This document shows, piece after piece, positions 7,360 to 18,701 of a DNA stretch of 64,000 nucleotides (position 1 is its first letter; the number at the start of each line of letters is the position of its first letter). Under the pieces are notes generated by a model. The model had not been told where the DNA came from and did not search any database. It worked only from the letters and a program-made list of their open reading frames with translations. Position numbers and translations under genes: made by a program. Source of the DNA: Rhodanobacter denitrificans (lineage in GTDB: Bacteria; Pseudomonadota; Gammaproteobacteria; Xanthomonadales; Rhodanobacteraceae). Location: contig NC_020541.1 in the NCBI RefSeq assembly GCF_000230695.2, positions 1,860,001 to 1,924,000 of the forward strand, written 5' to 3'.

Positions 7360-9408
7360 ATGCTCCTGCAGCCGATCGATATTTTTGTCTACGCGTGGCT
7401 TGCCATTGCGGTGCTCTCGGCGATCTATGTGGCGTGGGATCAGTTCCGCGGCAATCCCGAACCCACGGTCATGAAGTGGGGCTTCGTACTGATCACGCTG
7501 TACATGGGGCCGATCGGCTTGTTGCTCTACGTGATGGCGGACAAGGAGCCGACACCGGGTACGCATGAAGCGTTTGTACAGCCGCTGTGGAAACAGGGCG
7601 CAGGCTCGGCCGTGCACTGTGTCGCTGGTGATGCGACCGGCATCATTCTCGCCGCGGTGGTGGTTTCGCTGATTGGCCTACCGATGTGGGCCGATCTGAT
7701 CGTCGAATACGCCGCCGGCTTCCTGTTTGGCCTGCTGATTTTCCAGTCGCTGTTCATGCGCAAGATGATGGGCGGGTCGTATCTGGAAAATGTACGCAAG
7801 TCGTTCATGCCCGAATTCATCTCGATGAACGCGATGATGGCCGGTATGGCGCCGGTCATGGTGCTGTTGATGATGGGGCGCGACATGCGCGCGATGTGGC
7901 CGGGTGAGCCGCTGTTCTGGTTCGTGATGTCGCTGGGCGTTACGGCCGGCTATGCGGTGACCTATCCAGTCAACGTGTGGCTGGTGTCGCGCGGCATGAA
8001 GCACGGACTGATGACGGTGCGCGACGATGCCCCTCCCCAGCACGATGAACGGCCGCAGGCATCGACGAGCGCGTCGCACGATCATGGCGCGATGGCGTCG
8101 ATGCCCGCCGATCACGTAATGTCGGCGGTCACGGGAAAGGATGACGGCAAGCATGGAATGCACGACGCGTCCTCCGGCCACGGCATGCACGGCGGCGGCA
8201 AGACGCCGACCCGCGCGCAGCTCATCGCGGTCACTGCCTTCACCAGCCTGATGCTGATCGCCGGCATGACGCTACCCTCCGCCTTCGTCAACATGCGGTT
8301 GTCCGCGCACGAGGTCGGCAAGCTGATCATGCCGCCGGGCATGATCACCACCCAGGAAACCCCGGCCGCGACCATGCGCGACATGGCAGGTATCGATCCG
8401 CGTACCAGCGTGTACACCGCACCGGTCGCTGCCCAAGGCGATCAACTGCTGCAGCCGCAGATCGTCGAGGGGGTGAAGGTGTTTCACTTCAACCTCGAAG
8501 TGATCCAGTGGAGCATCCTCGCCGATCGACCGGTGAACGCTTATGCGGTCAATCGCCAGGTGCCCGGCCCACGCATCGAGCTGGAGCAAGGCGATCACGT
8601 GCGCTTCGTGGTCACCAACCATCTGCCGGAATCAACCACGCTACATTGGCATGGATTGATCGTGCCCAACGCGATGGACGGCCCGGCCATGGTCACGCAG
8701 AAGCCTATCGCGCCCGGCGCCACGTTCACTTACGACTATGTGGTGCCACAGGTCGGCACCTACTTCTATCACTCACACGATCATCCGGATCGCCAGCAAA
8801 GCCTGGGCCTCTACGGCGCACTCATCGTGCGTCCCACGCACAACTTGGAGAACCTCAAGCGCCTCGCGGCGCTGCACCTGCCGCCGGAAGAGGTAACGGC
8901 GGCGGCCGATCCGGCGAAAGAAGTGAAAGCCGACCACGAGTACACCCTCCTGCTGCAGGAATGGCTGGCTCGTGACGGCATCACCTATCCGGCGATGAAC
9001 ATGGAAGGCGGTCTACCCAACTACTTCACCATCAACGGCAAGGCCTACCCGTCGACCGATACGGTAAAAATGCGCGTGGGCGAAACGATCAAGATCCGCT
9101 TCATCGGCAGCAACACCAATTTCGTGCATCCCATGCATATCCACGGCGGGCCGTTCACCGTGGTCGCACGCGATGGCGTTGACCTACCCAAGGATGCGCA
9201 GTTCCAGGCGGACACCGTGAATGTCGGCCCCGGACAGCGTTACGACGTGATCTGGACCGCGCGCAAACCGGGACGCTGGCTGGTGCACTGCCATATCCCG
9301 CACCATACGACCAACAACAACCAGGAGCAGCAAGGCGGCGGCGGCTTGATGATGGTGCTCGATGTGCTCGACGCCAACGGACATTCGTTGCCAATGCCGC
9401 CACAGTAA
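7360..9408 (+). CDS. DUF4396 membrane domain fused to multicopper oxidase
   Basis: The protein is 682 residues. Residues 1-215 are a DUF4396 membrane domain with several transmembrane helices. A His/Met-rich linker follows (HDHGAMASMPADHVM, GHGMHGGGK, about 225-280), then one more helix (AVTAFTSLMLIAGMTL). From about 370 to the end is a two-domain-type multicopper oxidase with HWHG near 428, HSHDHP near 470, HPMHIHG near 589 and HCHIPHHTTNN near 643, so the trinuclear-cluster histidines are present. It ends the first copper block. The oxidase is expected to face the periplasm, tethered by the membrane part. The coupling of the two activities is unknown. ATG 7360 is chosen over GTG 7354. Confidence 0.85.
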   Translation: MLLQPIDIFVYAWLAIAVLSAIYVAWDQFRGNPEPTVMKWGFVLITLYMGPIGLLLYVMADKEPTPGTHEAFVQPLWKQGAGSAVHCVAGDATGIILAAVVVSLIGLPMWADLIVEYAAGFLFGLLIFQSLFMRKMMGGSYLENVRKSFMPEFISMNAMMAGMAPVMVLLMMGRDMRAMWPGEPLFWFVMSLGVTAGYAVTYPVNVWLVSRGMKHGLMTVRDDAPPQHDERPQASTSASHDHGAMASMPADHVMSAVTGKDDGKHGMHDASSGHGMHGGGKTPTRAQLIAVTAFTSLMLIAGMTLPSAFVNMRLSAHEVGKLIMPPGMITTQETPAATMRDMAGIDPRTSVYTAPVAAQGDQLLQPQIVEGVKVFHFNLEVIQWSILADRPVNAYAVNRQVPGPRIELEQGDHVRFVVTNHLPESTTLHWHGLIVPNAMDGPAMVTQKPIAPGATFTYDYVVPQVGTYFYHSHDHPDRQQSLGLYGALIVRPTHNLENLKRLAALHLPPEEVTAAADPAKEVKADHEYTLLLQEWLARDGITYPAMNMEGGLPNYFTINGKAYPSTDTVKMRVGETIKIRFIGSNTNFVHPMHIHGGPFTVVARDGVDLPKDAQFQADTVNVGPGQRYDVIWTARKPGRWLVHCHIPHHTTNNNQEQQGGGGLMMVLDVLDANGHSLPMPPQ

Positions 9409-9613
9409 GAGCGACTTTTGGCCGTGACGCCCGAAGGCACGAGATCCTCGTTCCGGGCCTGCCGGCCGCATCCCTCGGGAATGGCGCCGCCTGTGACCGC
9501 GTTCCGCCCCATGTCGTCGAGCCGCCCACGATTGACACCACATCCACCTCGCCGCTTACACGTGCTTGCACATCAATCGACGTCAATCCATTGCCATCGT
9601 CATGGGAGGCTAC

Positions 9614-11962
9614 ATGAACACTCGCCATCACCACACGGGCGCCAACAAACACGGACACGGCGCCCATCCCGGCTCGGCGACAACCGCGCTTGATCCGGTC
9701 TGCGGCATGCGAGTCGATCCGAATCAAACGGCTTACCACGCCGAGTATCAAGGAGTAACGCGCCACTTTTGTTCGGCGCGCTGCCGGGAGCGCTTCGTGG
9801 CTGATCCGGCCAAATATCTGTCCGGGCAGCCCGATGACGCCTCCGCGGAGGCACCGGCGGGAACGATGTACATCTGCCCCATGCATCCGCAGGTACGCCA
9901 GGAAGATCCCGGCATTTGCCCCATTTGCGGCATGGCGCTGGAGCCGGAAATGCCGGGGCTGGACGACGAGGACCAACCCGAACTGCGTGATTTCAGCCGT
10001 CGCTTCTGGTGGACCTTGCCGGCGACGCTGGTGGTGCTCGTGCTGGCGATGTTCGGCCATTACTTACCCCGGTTGCCGGTGAACACCCGAACCTGGATCG
10101 AACTGGTACTGACCATGCCAGTCGTGTTGTGGGCAGGCTGGCCGTTCTTCGTTCGCTGCGTGCAGTCGGTCCGCAACCTGAGCCCCAACATGTGGACCCT
10201 GATCGGCATCGGCGTTGGCGCGGCGTTCGGCTACAGCATCGTTGCCACCCTCGCACCGGACGTGTTCCCGGAGTCGTTTCACGAACATGGCCGCGTGGGT
10301 GTCTATTTCGAAGCCGCCGCGGTGATCGTTTCGCTGACTCTGCTTGGGCAGTTGCTCGAACTGCGTGCCCGCTCCAAGACCTCGACTGCCCTGAAAGCCC
10401 TGCTGGGGCTGGCGCCAAAGACTGCGCGCCGCCTGCGCGACGACGGCGGCGAGGAGGATGTCGAACTCGGCAACGTTCACGTCGGCGATCGCCTGCGGGT
10501 ACGCCCGGGCGAAAAGGTGCCGGTGGACGGCGAAGTGATCGAGGGACGCTCCCTTGTCGACGAGTCGATGCTGACCGGCGAACCCGTCCCGGTCGAGAAG
10601 TCCATCGGCTCCAGCGTGATCGGCGCGACCCTCAACGGCACTGGCAGCCTGGTGATCCGGGCGGAGAAGGTCGGTTCGGCGACGGTGCTGTCGCAAATCG
10701 TGCAACTGGTCGCCCAGGCGCAACGCTCACGCGCACCGATGCAGCGCATGGCTGACAAGGTGGCTTTCTGGTTCGTGCTGGCGGTCCTGGCGATTGCCGT
10801 CGCCACCTTTGTCGTGTGGGGGCTGTTTGGACCGGAACCGTCGTGGACGTTCGCGGTGCTCAACGCGATCTCGGTCTTGATCATCGCCTGTCCCTGCGCG
10901 CTGGGACTGGCCACACCGATGTCGATCATGGTGGCGACCGGCCGTGCCGCCGGGGAAGGCGTGTTGTTCCGCGATGCCGAGGCGATCGAGAACCTGCGCA
11001 AGATCGATACCCTGATCGTGGACAAGACCGGAACCCTGACCGAGGGACGTCCGGCATTCCATACCGCACTCGCGGCCAAAGGGTTCACTGAGCATGAGGT
11101 GCTGCGCCTTGCGGCCAGCCTCGACCAGGGCAGCGAGCACCCGCTGGCCGACGCGATCGTCGCGGAAGCCCGCCATCGTGGCCTGGCACTGGAGACGCCG
11201 GAGAGCTTCGAGTCGTCCACCGGCATCGGGGTGCGCGGCAAGGTGGGAGGCGCCACGCTGGCGATCGGCAACACCGCGCTGATGGACGAGGTCGGAGTCG
11301 ATGCCACCGTTCTTTCCGTTCCGGCCGAGAAGCTGCGCAGAGCCGGTGCCAGCGTGATGTATTTGGCGGTCGATGGTGTCCTGGCTGGCCTGCTCGCGGT
11401 CGCCGACCCGATCAAGGCGACCACCGCTGATGCCATTGCATCGCTGCACGATGCAGGCCTGAAAATCGTGATGGCCACCGGCGACGGCGCCACCACGGCC
11501 CATGCGGTTGCACGCACCTTGGGCATCGACGAAGTCCATGGCGAGGTTCGCCCAAAGGACAAGATCGACCTCGTGCAGCAGCTGCAAGCCAAGGGCCATC
11601 GGGTCGCGATGGCGGGCGACGGGATCAACGACGCACCCGCGCTTGCCGGCGCCGATGTCGGCATCGCGATGGGCACCGGTACCGATGTGGCGATGTCGAG
11701 CGCGCAGGTGACACTGGTGAAAGGCGATTTGCGTGGCATCGTGCGGGCACGGTCGATTTCCAACGACACCGTCGCCAACATGAAGCAAAACCTGGGCTTC
11801 GCATTTCTCTACAACGCATTGGGTGTACCGGTCGCGGCCGGCGTGCTCTACCCCCTGACTGGCCTGCTGCTCAGCCCCATGATCGCCGCTTTGGCGATGA
11901 GTTTGAGCTCCGTGTCGGTGGTTGCCAACGCATTGCGGCTGGGCCGAAAGCGGCATGGCTGA
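9614..11962 (+). CDS. copA: Copper-translocating P-type ATPase with YHS and HMBD domains
   Basis: This 782-residue Cu(I)-type P1B ATPase exports copper from cytoplasm to periplasm. After a His-rich start come a YHS domain (DPVCGM at 27-32, [11 protein letters not shown]) and a heavy-metal-binding domain ([17 protein letters not shown] at 86-110) in place of classical HMA domains. The ATPase core shows TGEPVP, the membrane site CPC in IACPCALG near 425, phosphorylation motif DKTGT near 469, HP in SEHPLADAI and GDGIND near 668. ATG 9614 follows GGGAGG. It stands alone between the copper-oxidation block and the cus operon. The symbol is used in the ATPase sense, distinct from the oxidase CopA at 2649. 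Confidence 0.93.
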   Translation: MNTRHHHTGANKHGHGAHPGSATTALDPVCGMRVDPNQTAYHAEYQGVTRHFCSARCRERFVADPAKYLSGQPDDASAEAPAGTMYICPMHPQVRQEDPGICPICGMALEPEMPGLDDEDQPELRDFSRRFWWTLPATLVVLVLAMFGHYLPRLPVNTRTWIELVLTMPVVLWAGWPFFVRCVQSVRNLSPNMWTLIGIGVGAAFGYSIVATLAPDVFPESFHEHGRVGVYFEAAAVIVSLTLLGQLLELRARSKTSTALKALLGLAPKTARRLRDDGGEEDVELGNVHVGDRLRVRPGEKVPVDGEVIEGRSLVDESMLTGEPVPVEKSIGSSVIGATLNGTGSLVIRAEKVGSATVLSQIVQLVAQAQRSRAPMQRMADKVAFWFVLAVLAIAVATFVVWGLFGPEPSWTFAVLNAISVLIIACPCALGLATPMSIMVATGRAAGEGVLFRDAEAIENLRKIDTLIVDKTGTLTEGRPAFHTALAAKGFTEHEVLRLAASLDQGSEHPLADAIVAEARHRGLALETPESFESSTGIGVRGKVGGATLAIGNTALMDEVGVDATVLSVPAEKLRRAGASVMYLAVDGVLAGLLAVADPIKATTADAIASLHDAGLKIVMATGDGATTAHAVARTLGIDEVHGEVRPKDKIDLVQQLQAKGHRVAMAGDGINDAPALAGADVGIAMGTGTDVAMSSAQVTLVKGDLRGIVRARSISNDTVANMKQNLGFAFLYNALGVPVAAGVLYPLTGLLLSPMIAALAMSLSSVSVVANALRLGRKRHG

Positions 11963-12030
11963 AATGACCAACGCCGGCGAGCGGAGCGAACCCGGCGCAA
12001 TGCCTTCGCCGGTCGACGGACAATCCGTAG

Positions 12031-12061
12031 TTGATTCAAGTCAAGGAAACCTTGATATTAT
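12031..12061 (+). promoter_or_regulatory. MerR-type promoter/operator upstream of the cus operon
   Basis: TTGATT (12031-12036) and TATTAT (12056-12061) are separated by 19 bases, the overlong spacer used by MerR-family activators. The spacer contains the perfect inverted repeat TCAAGG-AAA-CCTTGA (12041-12055). The site lies 20 bases before the leader gene of the cusCBAF operon. A CueR-like regulator is the natural candidate; one is encoded at 38.4-38.8 kb. Binding is inferred. Confidence 0.6.
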
Positions 12062-12080
12062 CCGAGATAAAGTGGTGTCC

Positions 12081-12494
12081 ATGGCCCGTCCTTTCCGCAT
12101 GCATCGCACCACACGTCGCCGCCTGTTCTGGCTGGTGACGCTGCTGATGCTTTGGCAGCAGACGGCACTGGCTGCTTATATCTGTCCGACTGTGCCCGAA
12201 GCGGCGACGGCGACCGCGTTGGTAAACTCGATGCCGGGCATGGACGACGGCTGTGTGCAGCATCAGGATACCCCCGCCAGCCCGTTGTGCCAGAAACATT
12301 GCGTGCCCGAGCACGCCACGCAGGTTGAGGCGCACACGGCGTCGGTGCCGCTGAGCCCATTGCCGGCCATGCCGCCGATGCTGATATCGGTCGCGGCCGT
12401 TACGCTGCCATCGAATCGCGCGCTCCAACGGATCGGGCATTTGCGCGCGCCACCACCTCCGCCCATATTGTTGTTCTGCTCACTCCTGATCTGA
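12081..12494 (+). CDS. Small exported protein preceding cusCBAF
   Basis: The 137-residue protein has a signal-like segment (FWLVTLLMLWQQTALAAY). Scattered Cys/His residues follow (ICPT, DGCVQHQ, PLCQKHCVPEHA), then a Pro-rich end (HLRAPPPPPI). The start is placed at the ATG immediately downstream of the MerR-type promoter; earlier in-frame starts would precede that promoter. The plan (export signal, Cys/His centre, R-P-P motif near the end, position directly before an RND operon) matches CopL at 2128 and the small proteins at 27641 and 50072. A role in metal sensing or as a periplasmic metal buffer is inferred. Confidence 0.6.
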   Translation: MARPFRMHRTTRRRLFWLVTLLMLWQQTALAAYICPTVPEAATATALVNSMPGMDDGCVQHQDTPASPLCQKHCVPEHATQVEAHTASVPLSPLPAMPPMLISVAAVTLPSNRALQRIGHLRAPPPPPILLFCSLLI

Positions 12495-12576
12495 TCTGAC
12501 ACGTCGAGGCATTGACGTACGTGGCGTCGCGTCTGCGTGGCGCGCCGCAAACCGCAGATCGACGGAGTATTCATCC

Positions 12577-13851
12577 ATGTTGTCCATTCATTTCGCTCGG
12601 CACCTGATGGTGGCGGGCTTGGCCACGCTCCTGTGTGGGGCCGTGGCTGCGGCGGCGCAGGCCGCCGAACCGCCGCTGACGCTGGAAGCGGCCGTGCAGC
12701 ACGGCCTGGCGCGGGCGCCGCAACTCGATGCGCGTACCGCCGACACGGTGGCAGCCCGCGAGGAAGCCGCGCGGGCCGGGCAGTTGCCGGATCCCACCCT
12801 GACGTTCGGGCTTTCCAATTTTCCCGTCACCAGCCCGGGCGCTTTCAGCTTGCGTTCGGAGGGGATGACGGCGCGCACCGTCGGCGTGATGCAGGCTATC
12901 CCATCACGCACGGCGCGTCGCGCGGAGCGCGCCTTGGCCAGCGCCCGGATCGATGCGGCCCAGGCCGATCGCGTGGCCACCGTGCAGAGTGTGCGCGAGC
13001 GCATCGCCGATGCCTGGATCGACGTATGGGTGACCGAGCAGCAGCGATCATTGCTGGCTGCCTTGCATGATGAGGCGGGGTTGGCTGTGCGGATAGCGCA
13101 GGCACGCTTGCGCGGCGGCGAAGGCAACGCGACGGATGTGCTGGCCGTCCGAGCCGAGGCTGCCACGCTGGATAACCGTCTGGAAGCGATTGGCGCGGAT
13201 CTCGTCGCCGCCCAAGCCGGCCTGCAGCGCTGGCTTGGTCCGGGCGTTTTCGATCTGGCCGAGGCCCCGGATTTTGGTCGACTGCCGGTCACCGCAGATC
13301 ACTTGGAGCAGCGCATCGACCAACAGGCGCCGATGCAGGCGTGGCAGGCACGCGAGCAAGTTGCGCAGGCGGCGCTCGAGCAGGCGCGTGCGGCCAAGCA
13401 CCCGGACTGGAGCGTGACTGCCAGCTATGGTCGGCGCGCCCCGGGCCTGTCGGACATGGTGATGCTGGAGGTGGGCGTCAGCCTGCCGCTGTTCACGCGC
13501 AACCGGCAGGACCGCGGCATCAGCGCCCGGCAGGCGCAATGGGATGCGGTGCAGGCCGATCACGAGGACGCGCGGCGCGCCCAGCGCGAGGCAGTCACAC
13601 GCGCCGTAGCGACGTGGCAGGGATGGAATCAGCAAGTCCAGCGCTATCAGGACACCCTGCTGCTGCTGGCGCGTGACCGCGCGCAAACCGCGCTGGCCGG
13701 CTATCGCGGCGGCGGCTCGTTGCAGCCGTGGCTGGATGCCCGTCGCGCCGAGATTGAGTTGCGTCTGAATTATGCCGATGCGCTTGCCGCCCGCGCCCGG
13801 TTATGGGCCTCGCTGGCTTATCTGTTGCCTACCTCGGAGACGACGCCATGA
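12577..13851 (+). CDS. cusC: Outer-membrane efflux channel, TolC/CusC family
   Basis: The 424-residue protein has a signal peptide (LATLLCGAVAAAAQAAE) and two outer-membrane-efflux repeats. These show the long amphipathic helices of TolC-type channels (LTLEAAVQHGLARAPQLDARTA at the start; GVSLPLFTRNRQDRG in the second repeat). It is the outer-membrane duct for the adaptor and RND pump encoded directly downstream, and its stop overlaps the adaptor start by ATGA. Substrate (Cu/Ag) is assigned from the CusA-type pump. A GGAG site precedes the ATG at 12577. Confidence 0.9.
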   Translation: MLSIHFARHLMVAGLATLLCGAVAAAAQAAEPPLTLEAAVQHGLARAPQLDARTADTVAAREEAARAGQLPDPTLTFGLSNFPVTSPGAFSLRSEGMTARTVGVMQAIPSRTARRAERALASARIDAAQADRVATVQSVRERIADAWIDVWVTEQQRSLLAALHDEAGLAVRIAQARLRGGEGNATDVLAVRAEAATLDNRLEAIGADLVAAQAGLQRWLGPGVFDLAEAPDFGRLPVTADHLEQRIDQQAPMQAWQAREQVAQAALEQARAAKHPDWSVTASYGRRAPGLSDMVMLEVGVSLPLFTRNRQDRGISARQAQWDAVQADHEDARRAQREAVTRAVATWQGWNQQVQRYQDTLLLLARDRAQTALAGYRGGGSLQPWLDARRAEIELRLNYADALAARARLWASLAYLLPTSETTP

Positions 13852-15140
13852 AGCGTGCACCGATAATCCTAGCCAGTGTTTTGCTGGCAGCCCTTTTGCT
13901 TTTGGTGGGGTACTTCGGCGGTCGTCGGCATCCGCCAGCGTCGTCCGCTCAGACAGGGTCCGCTATGCCTGCTGCCCACGGCGGCGACAAAAAAATCCTG
14001 TACTGGTACGACACGATGGTGCCGCAGCAGCATTTCGACAAGCCGGGCCTGTCGCCGATGGGCATGCAGATGGTGCCCAAGTATGCCGACGAAGGCGTGG
14101 CCAAGGATGTCGTCAGGATCGACCCGGCGACGGTGCAGAATTTGGGTGTGCGCACCGCTTCGGTCGAGCGTCGTGTGCTGGCATCGGCGATCCGGGTGCC
14201 GGGCACCATCACCTGGGATCTGCGCCAAGCCACCACCATCAGCGCACGCACCGATGCGGTGGTGAGCAAGCTGGACGTGCGCGCACCCTACACCGCGGTC
14301 AAAGCCGGCGAACCGCTGGCGGAGTTGTTGGCGCCGCAATGGAGCAGCGCACTGGCCGAATATGCTGCGCTTCAACAGGCGCACTCGGCCGACGCAAAAG
14401 GCCTTCGCGCGGCTTCGCGGGAACGCCTGCAGGTGTTGGGCCTGACCCCCGAGGATATCCGGGCGGCTCGTCATGGTTCGGGGGCCGCGATCACGCTGCA
14501 CGCCCCGCAGGCGGGCGTCGTCACGACACTGGATGTGCGTGAAGGTCAGCGCGTCAGTGCGGGCCAGACCCTGATGACCGTGAACGGCCTGTCCACCGTG
14601 TGGATCGAGGCCGCCCTGCCGCAGGCGGCGGCAGGTGCAGTGCACAGCGGCACGCCCGTCACCGTCACGGTCGATGCACTCCCAGGTCGATCGTTCCACG
14701 GCATCGTCGAAACCTTGTTGCCGGACGTCGATGCCATGACGCGCACCCAGCGCGCCCGCGTCGTACTCGCCAATCCCGGCGAGGCCTTGAGTCCGGGCAT
14801 GTTCGCCACCGTGCAACTCGACCCGACTCCCGACGCGGCGGTGCCGGTGGTGCCGGACGACGCGCTGATCGCGACGGGGACCCACACACGCGTCATTCTC
14901 GCCGAGGGGGATGGCCACTTCCGTGCCGTGTCGGTGCGTACGGGACGCGCAGCCGGCGGCTATACGGAAATTCTCGATGGCCTCAGCGGTGGCGAGAAGG
15001 TAGTGGTCTCCGGCCAGTTCCTGATCGATTCGGAGGCAAGCCTGTCCGGTGCGCTGGAACGCCTGAATGACGCCTCGGCGCCTCCGGCACCGGCGGCGAG
15101 TGCGCCAATGCCGGGCATGCCGATGGGAGGCAAACCATGA
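13848..15140 (+). CDS. cusB: RND periplasmic adaptor CusB
   Basis: This is a membrane-fusion protein of 430 residues. It has an N-terminal anchor ([18 protein letters not shown]) and a heavy-metal-binding domain ([28 protein letters not shown], about residues 45-75) typical of CusB-type adaptors. A lipoyl/beta-barrel adaptor core follows ([36 protein letters not shown]). The Met-rich tail [10 protein letters not shown] may bind Cu(I). It links CusC to CusA across the periplasm. Overlapping start and stop codons on both sides show an operon. Confidence 0.93.
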   Translation: MKRAPIILASVLLAALLLLVGYFGGRRHPPASSAQTGSAMPAAHGGDKKILYWYDTMVPQQHFDKPGLSPMGMQMVPKYADEGVAKDVVRIDPATVQNLGVRTASVERRVLASAIRVPGTITWDLRQATTISARTDAVVSKLDVRAPYTAVKAGEPLAELLAPQWSSALAEYAALQQAHSADAKGLRAASRERLQVLGLTPEDIRAARHGSGAAITLHAPQAGVVTTLDVREGQRVSAGQTLMTVNGLSTVWIEAALPQAAAGAVHSGTPVTVTVDALPGRSFHGIVETLLPDVDAMTRTQRARVVLANPGEALSPGMFATVQLDPTPDAAVPVVPDDALIATGTHTRVILAEGDGHFRAVSVRTGRAAGGYTEILDGLSGGEKVVVSGQFLIDSEASLSGALERLNDASAPPAPAASAPMPGMPMGGKP

Positions 15141-18100
15141 TCGCCGCCCTGATCCGTGCTGCCATCGCGCATCGCGTGTTCGTATTGCTGGCCGCGCTGG
15201 CCCTGGCAGCGGTCGGCGTGTTTTCCGCGTTGCACACCTCGATCGACGCATTGCCCGATCTGTCCGACACCCAGGTGATTATTCGCACCAGCTATCCGGG
15301 GCAGTCGCCGCAGGTAGTCGAGGATCAAGTCACCTATCCGCTGGCCACCACCATGCTGTCGGTGCCGGGCGCGACGACCGTACGTGCGTTTTCGTTTTTC
15401 GGTGACTCCTACGTCGACGTGCTGTTCGATGACAGCACCGACCTGTACTGGGCGCGCTCACGGGTACTGGAGTACCTGAGCCAGGCACGCGATCGCCTGC
15501 CGGCGGGCGTTACGCCCGCCCTCGGCCCCGATGCCACGGGACTGGGCTGGATCTACGAATACGCCCTGATCGACCGCACCGGCCAGCACGACCTCGGCCA
15601 GCTACGCGCGCTGCAGGATTGGTTTCTGCGCTATCAGCTCAAGACCGTGCCGAATGTCGCCGAGGTGGCCACCCTGGGTGGCATGGAGCGCGCGTGGCAG
15701 ATCGTGCCCGATCCGCAAGCGCTGGCGGCGCGCGGGATCACGGTGGCGCAGCTGGTCGATGCGGTGCGCAGCGCGAACGGTGCCAACGGCGGCTCGGTGA
15801 TCGAACAGGGCGAAGCGGAACTGATGGTGCGCAGCGAAGGCTACCTGAAGAGCCGCACGGACTTCGAAAACGTCCCCATCACGACCAACGCCGGCGGCGT
15901 ACCGGTGCTATTGCACGATGTGGCGACGGTGCGGCGGGGTCCGACGTTCCGCCGCGGCCTCGCCGAGCTGGATGGCCAGGGCGAAGTGGTCGGCGGCATC
16001 ATCGTGATGCGCACGGGCAAGAACGCCAAGGCCACCATCGCCGCCGTGAAATCGCGATTGGCGGAACTGCAGCGCAGTCTGCCGGCCGGCGTCGAGATCG
16101 TGCCTACCTATGACCGCTCGCGGCTGATCGACGCCGCGGTGGAGAACCTGTGGGGCAAGTTGCTGGAAGAGTTCCTGATCGTGGCGCTGGTCTGTGTGCT
16201 GTTTCTCGGCCATCTGCGCTCGGCGCTGGTTGCGGTGATCACCTTGCCGCTGGGCGTGCTGACCGCGTTTATCGTGATGAATCTGCAAGGGGTATCGGCG
16301 AATCTGATGTCGCTGGGCGGCATCGCGATCGCGATCGGCGCGATGGTCGACGCGGCGATCGTGATGATCGAGAACACGCACAAGCATCTGGAACATTGGC
16401 GTAGTGCGAACGACGGACGTGAACCGCAAGGCGCGCAGCGATGGTCGTTGATCGCCGATGCCGCCGCCGAGGTGGGGCCCGCACTGTTTGTGAGCCTGTT
16501 GATCATCGCGCTGTCGTTCGTGCCGGTGTTTGCGCTGCAGGGCCAGGAAGGCAAACTGTTCAAGCCGCTGGCTTTCACCAAGACCTACGCGATGGCGGCG
16601 GCGGCCGGGCTGGCGGTGACGCTGGTGCCGGTGCTGATGGGCTATCTGATCCGCGGGCGCATCCGTGCCGAGCGCGACAATCCGCTCAACCGCGGATTGA
16701 TCCGCGGCTATCGGCCCCTCCTCGAAGCCGTGCTGCGCCATCCGAAAGCGACCCTGGTGCTGGCCGGTGTGTTGCTGCTCACCGCGATCATTCCGATGAC
16801 CAGGCTCGGCAGCGAGTTCATGCCCGCGATGGACGAAGGCACGTTGTTGTACATGCCCACCGCATTGCCGGGACTGTCCGCCGGCAAGGCCTCGCAGTTG
16901 CTGCAATTGACCGATCGCATGATCAAGACCGTGCCCGAGGTCGATCATGTGTTCGGCAAGGCGGGGCGCGCCGACACGGCCACCGATCCGGCGCCGCTGG
17001 AGATGTTCGAGACCACGATCACCTTCAAGCCGAAGGACCAGTGGCGGCCGGGCATGACCATGGACAAGATCAAGGCGGAGCTGGACAAGGCCGTGCACGT
17101 GCCGGGACTGACGAACTTGTTCGTGCCGCCGATCCGCAATCGCATCGACATGCTCTCCACCGGCATCAAGAGCCCGATCGGCATCAAGGTGCTGGGCACC
17201 GATCTGGCCGCGCTGCAGACCGTGGCCGATCGGATCGAGACGGTGGCGAAGACCGTACCCGGTGTCAGTTCGGCGATTGCCGAGCGTCCAACCAGTGGCC
17301 GCTACGTCGATGTGGCCATCCGCCGTGATGCCGCCGCACGTTACGGGCTGACCCAGGAGCGCGTGCAGCAACTGATTGCGACCGTGGTCGGCGGCGACCC
17401 GATCGGTCAGACCGTCGAAGGGCGCGAACGCTATCCCATCGTGGTGCGCTATCCGCGCGCTGAGCGTGACTCGGTCGAGGCCTTGCGACGGCTACCGATC
17501 GTCGCCGCCAACGGCGCCCAACTCGCGCTGAGTCAGGTGGCCGATATTGCCGTGGTTGCAGGACCGTCCATGCTGAAAAGCGAGGGCGGCCAGTTGGCCA
17601 CGTATGTCTACGTCGATACGGCCGGCAGCGATTTGGGCACGGTGGTGGCCAACCTGCAACGCGCAGTGGCGCAGCAGGTCACCTTGCCGCCGGGTACGAC
17701 CGTGGCGTGGTCCGGTCAGTTCGAATACCTAGCCAGTGCCATGGAAAGACTCAAGGTGGTAGTGCCGATTGCGCTGGTGATCATCTTCCTTCTGATTTAC
17801 GCCGTGTTCCGACGCATGAGCGAAGCGGCACTGATCATGGCCAGCGTGCCGCTGGCCCTGGTCGGTGGGCTGTGGCTGATCTGGCTGCTCGGTCATGCGG
17901 TATCGGTCGCCACGATCATCGGCTTCATCGCGCTGGCCGGTGTCGCCGCCGAGTTCGGGGTGGTGATGCTGCTGTATCTGCGCCAAGCCTGGGACCGGCA
18001 GCTCGTGCGCGATCCGCAGGCCGGTCTCAACGCACTGGATGAAGCCATTCGCGAAGGTGCCGTGCAGCGCGTGCGCCCGAAGGCGATGACCGTGGCGGTC

Positions 18101-18313
18101 ATTCTCGCCGGTCTGTTTCCGATCCTGCTCGGCCATGGTGCTGGCTCGGAAGTGATGCAACGTATCGCCGCCCCGATGATCGGCGGCATGGTCACTGCGC
18201 CCTTGCTATCCATGCTTGTCATACCCGCGGCGTACCGCCTGCTGGTTCGTCATCGGCTGCGTAAAGCCAGCAAGGCAAACGCCACACTTCATCCCAACCC
18301 ACAAGGAAACTGA
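15137..18313 (+). CDS. cusA: Cu(I)/Ag(I) RND efflux pump CusA
   Basis: This 1058-residue inner-membrane proton-driven pump is of the heavy-metal-efflux RND family. The signature [20 protein letters not shown] in TM4 is that of CusA. The three methionines of the periplasmic Cu(I) site are present: [20 protein letters not shown] and [13 protein letters not shown], matching the known CusA Met triad. Twelve membrane segments and two large periplasmic loops fit normal length. ATGA overlap with cusB; cusF follows four bases after the stop. Substrate assignment to Cu/Ag is strong because of the Met triad. Confidence 0.96.
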   Translation: MIAALIRAAIAHRVFVLLAALALAAVGVFSALHTSIDALPDLSDTQVIIRTSYPGQSPQVVEDQVTYPLATTMLSVPGATTVRAFSFFGDSYVDVLFDDSTDLYWARSRVLEYLSQARDRLPAGVTPALGPDATGLGWIYEYALIDRTGQHDLGQLRALQDWFLRYQLKTVPNVAEVATLGGMERAWQIVPDPQALAARGITVAQLVDAVRSANGANGGSVIEQGEAELMVRSEGYLKSRTDFENVPITTNAGGVPVLLHDVATVRRGPTFRRGLAELDGQGEVVGGIIVMRTGKNAKATIAAVKSRLAELQRSLPAGVEIVPTYDRSRLIDAAVENLWGKLLEEFLIVALVCVLFLGHLRSALVAVITLPLGVLTAFIVMNLQGVSANLMSLGGIAIAIGAMVDAAIVMIENTHKHLEHWRSANDGREPQGAQRWSLIADAAAEVGPALFVSLLIIALSFVPVFALQGQEGKLFKPLAFTKTYAMAAAAGLAVTLVPVLMGYLIRGRIRAERDNPLNRGLIRGYRPLLEAVLRHPKATLVLAGVLLLTAIIPMTRLGSEFMPAMDEGTLLYMPTALPGLSAGKASQLLQLTDRMIKTVPEVDHVFGKAGRADTATDPAPLEMFETTITFKPKDQWRPGMTMDKIKAELDKAVHVPGLTNLFVPPIRNRIDMLSTGIKSPIGIKVLGTDLAALQTVADRIETVAKTVPGVSSAIAERPTSGRYVDVAIRRDAAARYGLTQERVQQLIATVVGGDPIGQTVEGRERYPIVVRYPRAERDSVEALRRLPIVAANGAQLALSQVADIAVVAGPSMLKSEGGQLATYVYVDTAGSDLGTVVANLQRAVAQQVTLPPGTTVAWSGQFEYLASAMERLKVVVPIALVIIFLLIYAVFRRMSEAALIMASVPLALVGGLWLIWLLGHAVSVATIIGFIALAGVAAEFGVVMLLYLRQAWDRQLVRDPQAGLNALDEAIREGAVQRVRPKAMTVAVILAGLFPILLGHGAGSEVMQRIAAPMIGGMVTAPLLSMLVIPAAYRLLVRHRLRKASKANATLHPNPQGN

Positions 18314-18316
18314 CCC

Positions 18317-18670
18317 ATGAAAAAGCCATGCATCACCCTCGCAATTACCGCTGCGCTGTTCACCGCTCCGGCGTTTGCCAACCCTCAGCAGATGGATCCC
18401 AACATGCCGGGCATGGCCGGGATGCACGAAGCCACACCTGCCGATGTGCAGGGCGTGGGCGTGGTCAAGGCGGTCGACACCGCCAAGGGCACCATCACGC
18501 TGCAGCATGAGGCGATTGCCGCGATCGGCTGGCCGGCCATGACGATGACCTTCAAGCTGGCGTCACCGGATCTGCTCAAGGGCGTCAAGGTCGGCGACAA
18601 AGTGCGTTTCAGCTTGCATCCGGCCGGCATCGCGAGCACGGTCACGGCGATCGCGCCGGCGCAACCGTAA
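18317..18670 (+). CDS. cusF: Periplasmic Cu(I)/Ag(I) chaperone CusF
   Basis: The 117-residue protein has a signal peptide (LAITAALFTAPAFA), a short Met-rich stretch (MDPNMPGMAGMHE) and a CusF OB fold. The family's metal site can be read: His in TLQHEAI, Trp in IGWPAM and the Met pair in PAMTMTFKL, the cation-pi Cu(I) arrangement. It delivers copper to CusB/CusA and is the last gene of the operon. A strong hairpin follows at 18702-18724. Confidence 0.95.
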   Translation: MKKPCITLAITAALFTAPAFANPQQMDPNMPGMAGMHEATPADVQGVGVVKAVDTAKGTITLQHEAIAAIGWPAMTMTFKLASPDLLKGVKVGDKVRFSLHPAGIASTVTAIAPAQP

Positions 18671-18701
18671 GCGGATCGCGTGCATCTGTCGCCATAAGCC
18701 A

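Noticed and set aside
9532-9560. TTGACA with CTTACA 17 bases later as a promoter for the YHS-type copper ATPase
   Set aside because: The -10 element is poor and no operator dyad is present, so I could not support it as a feature.
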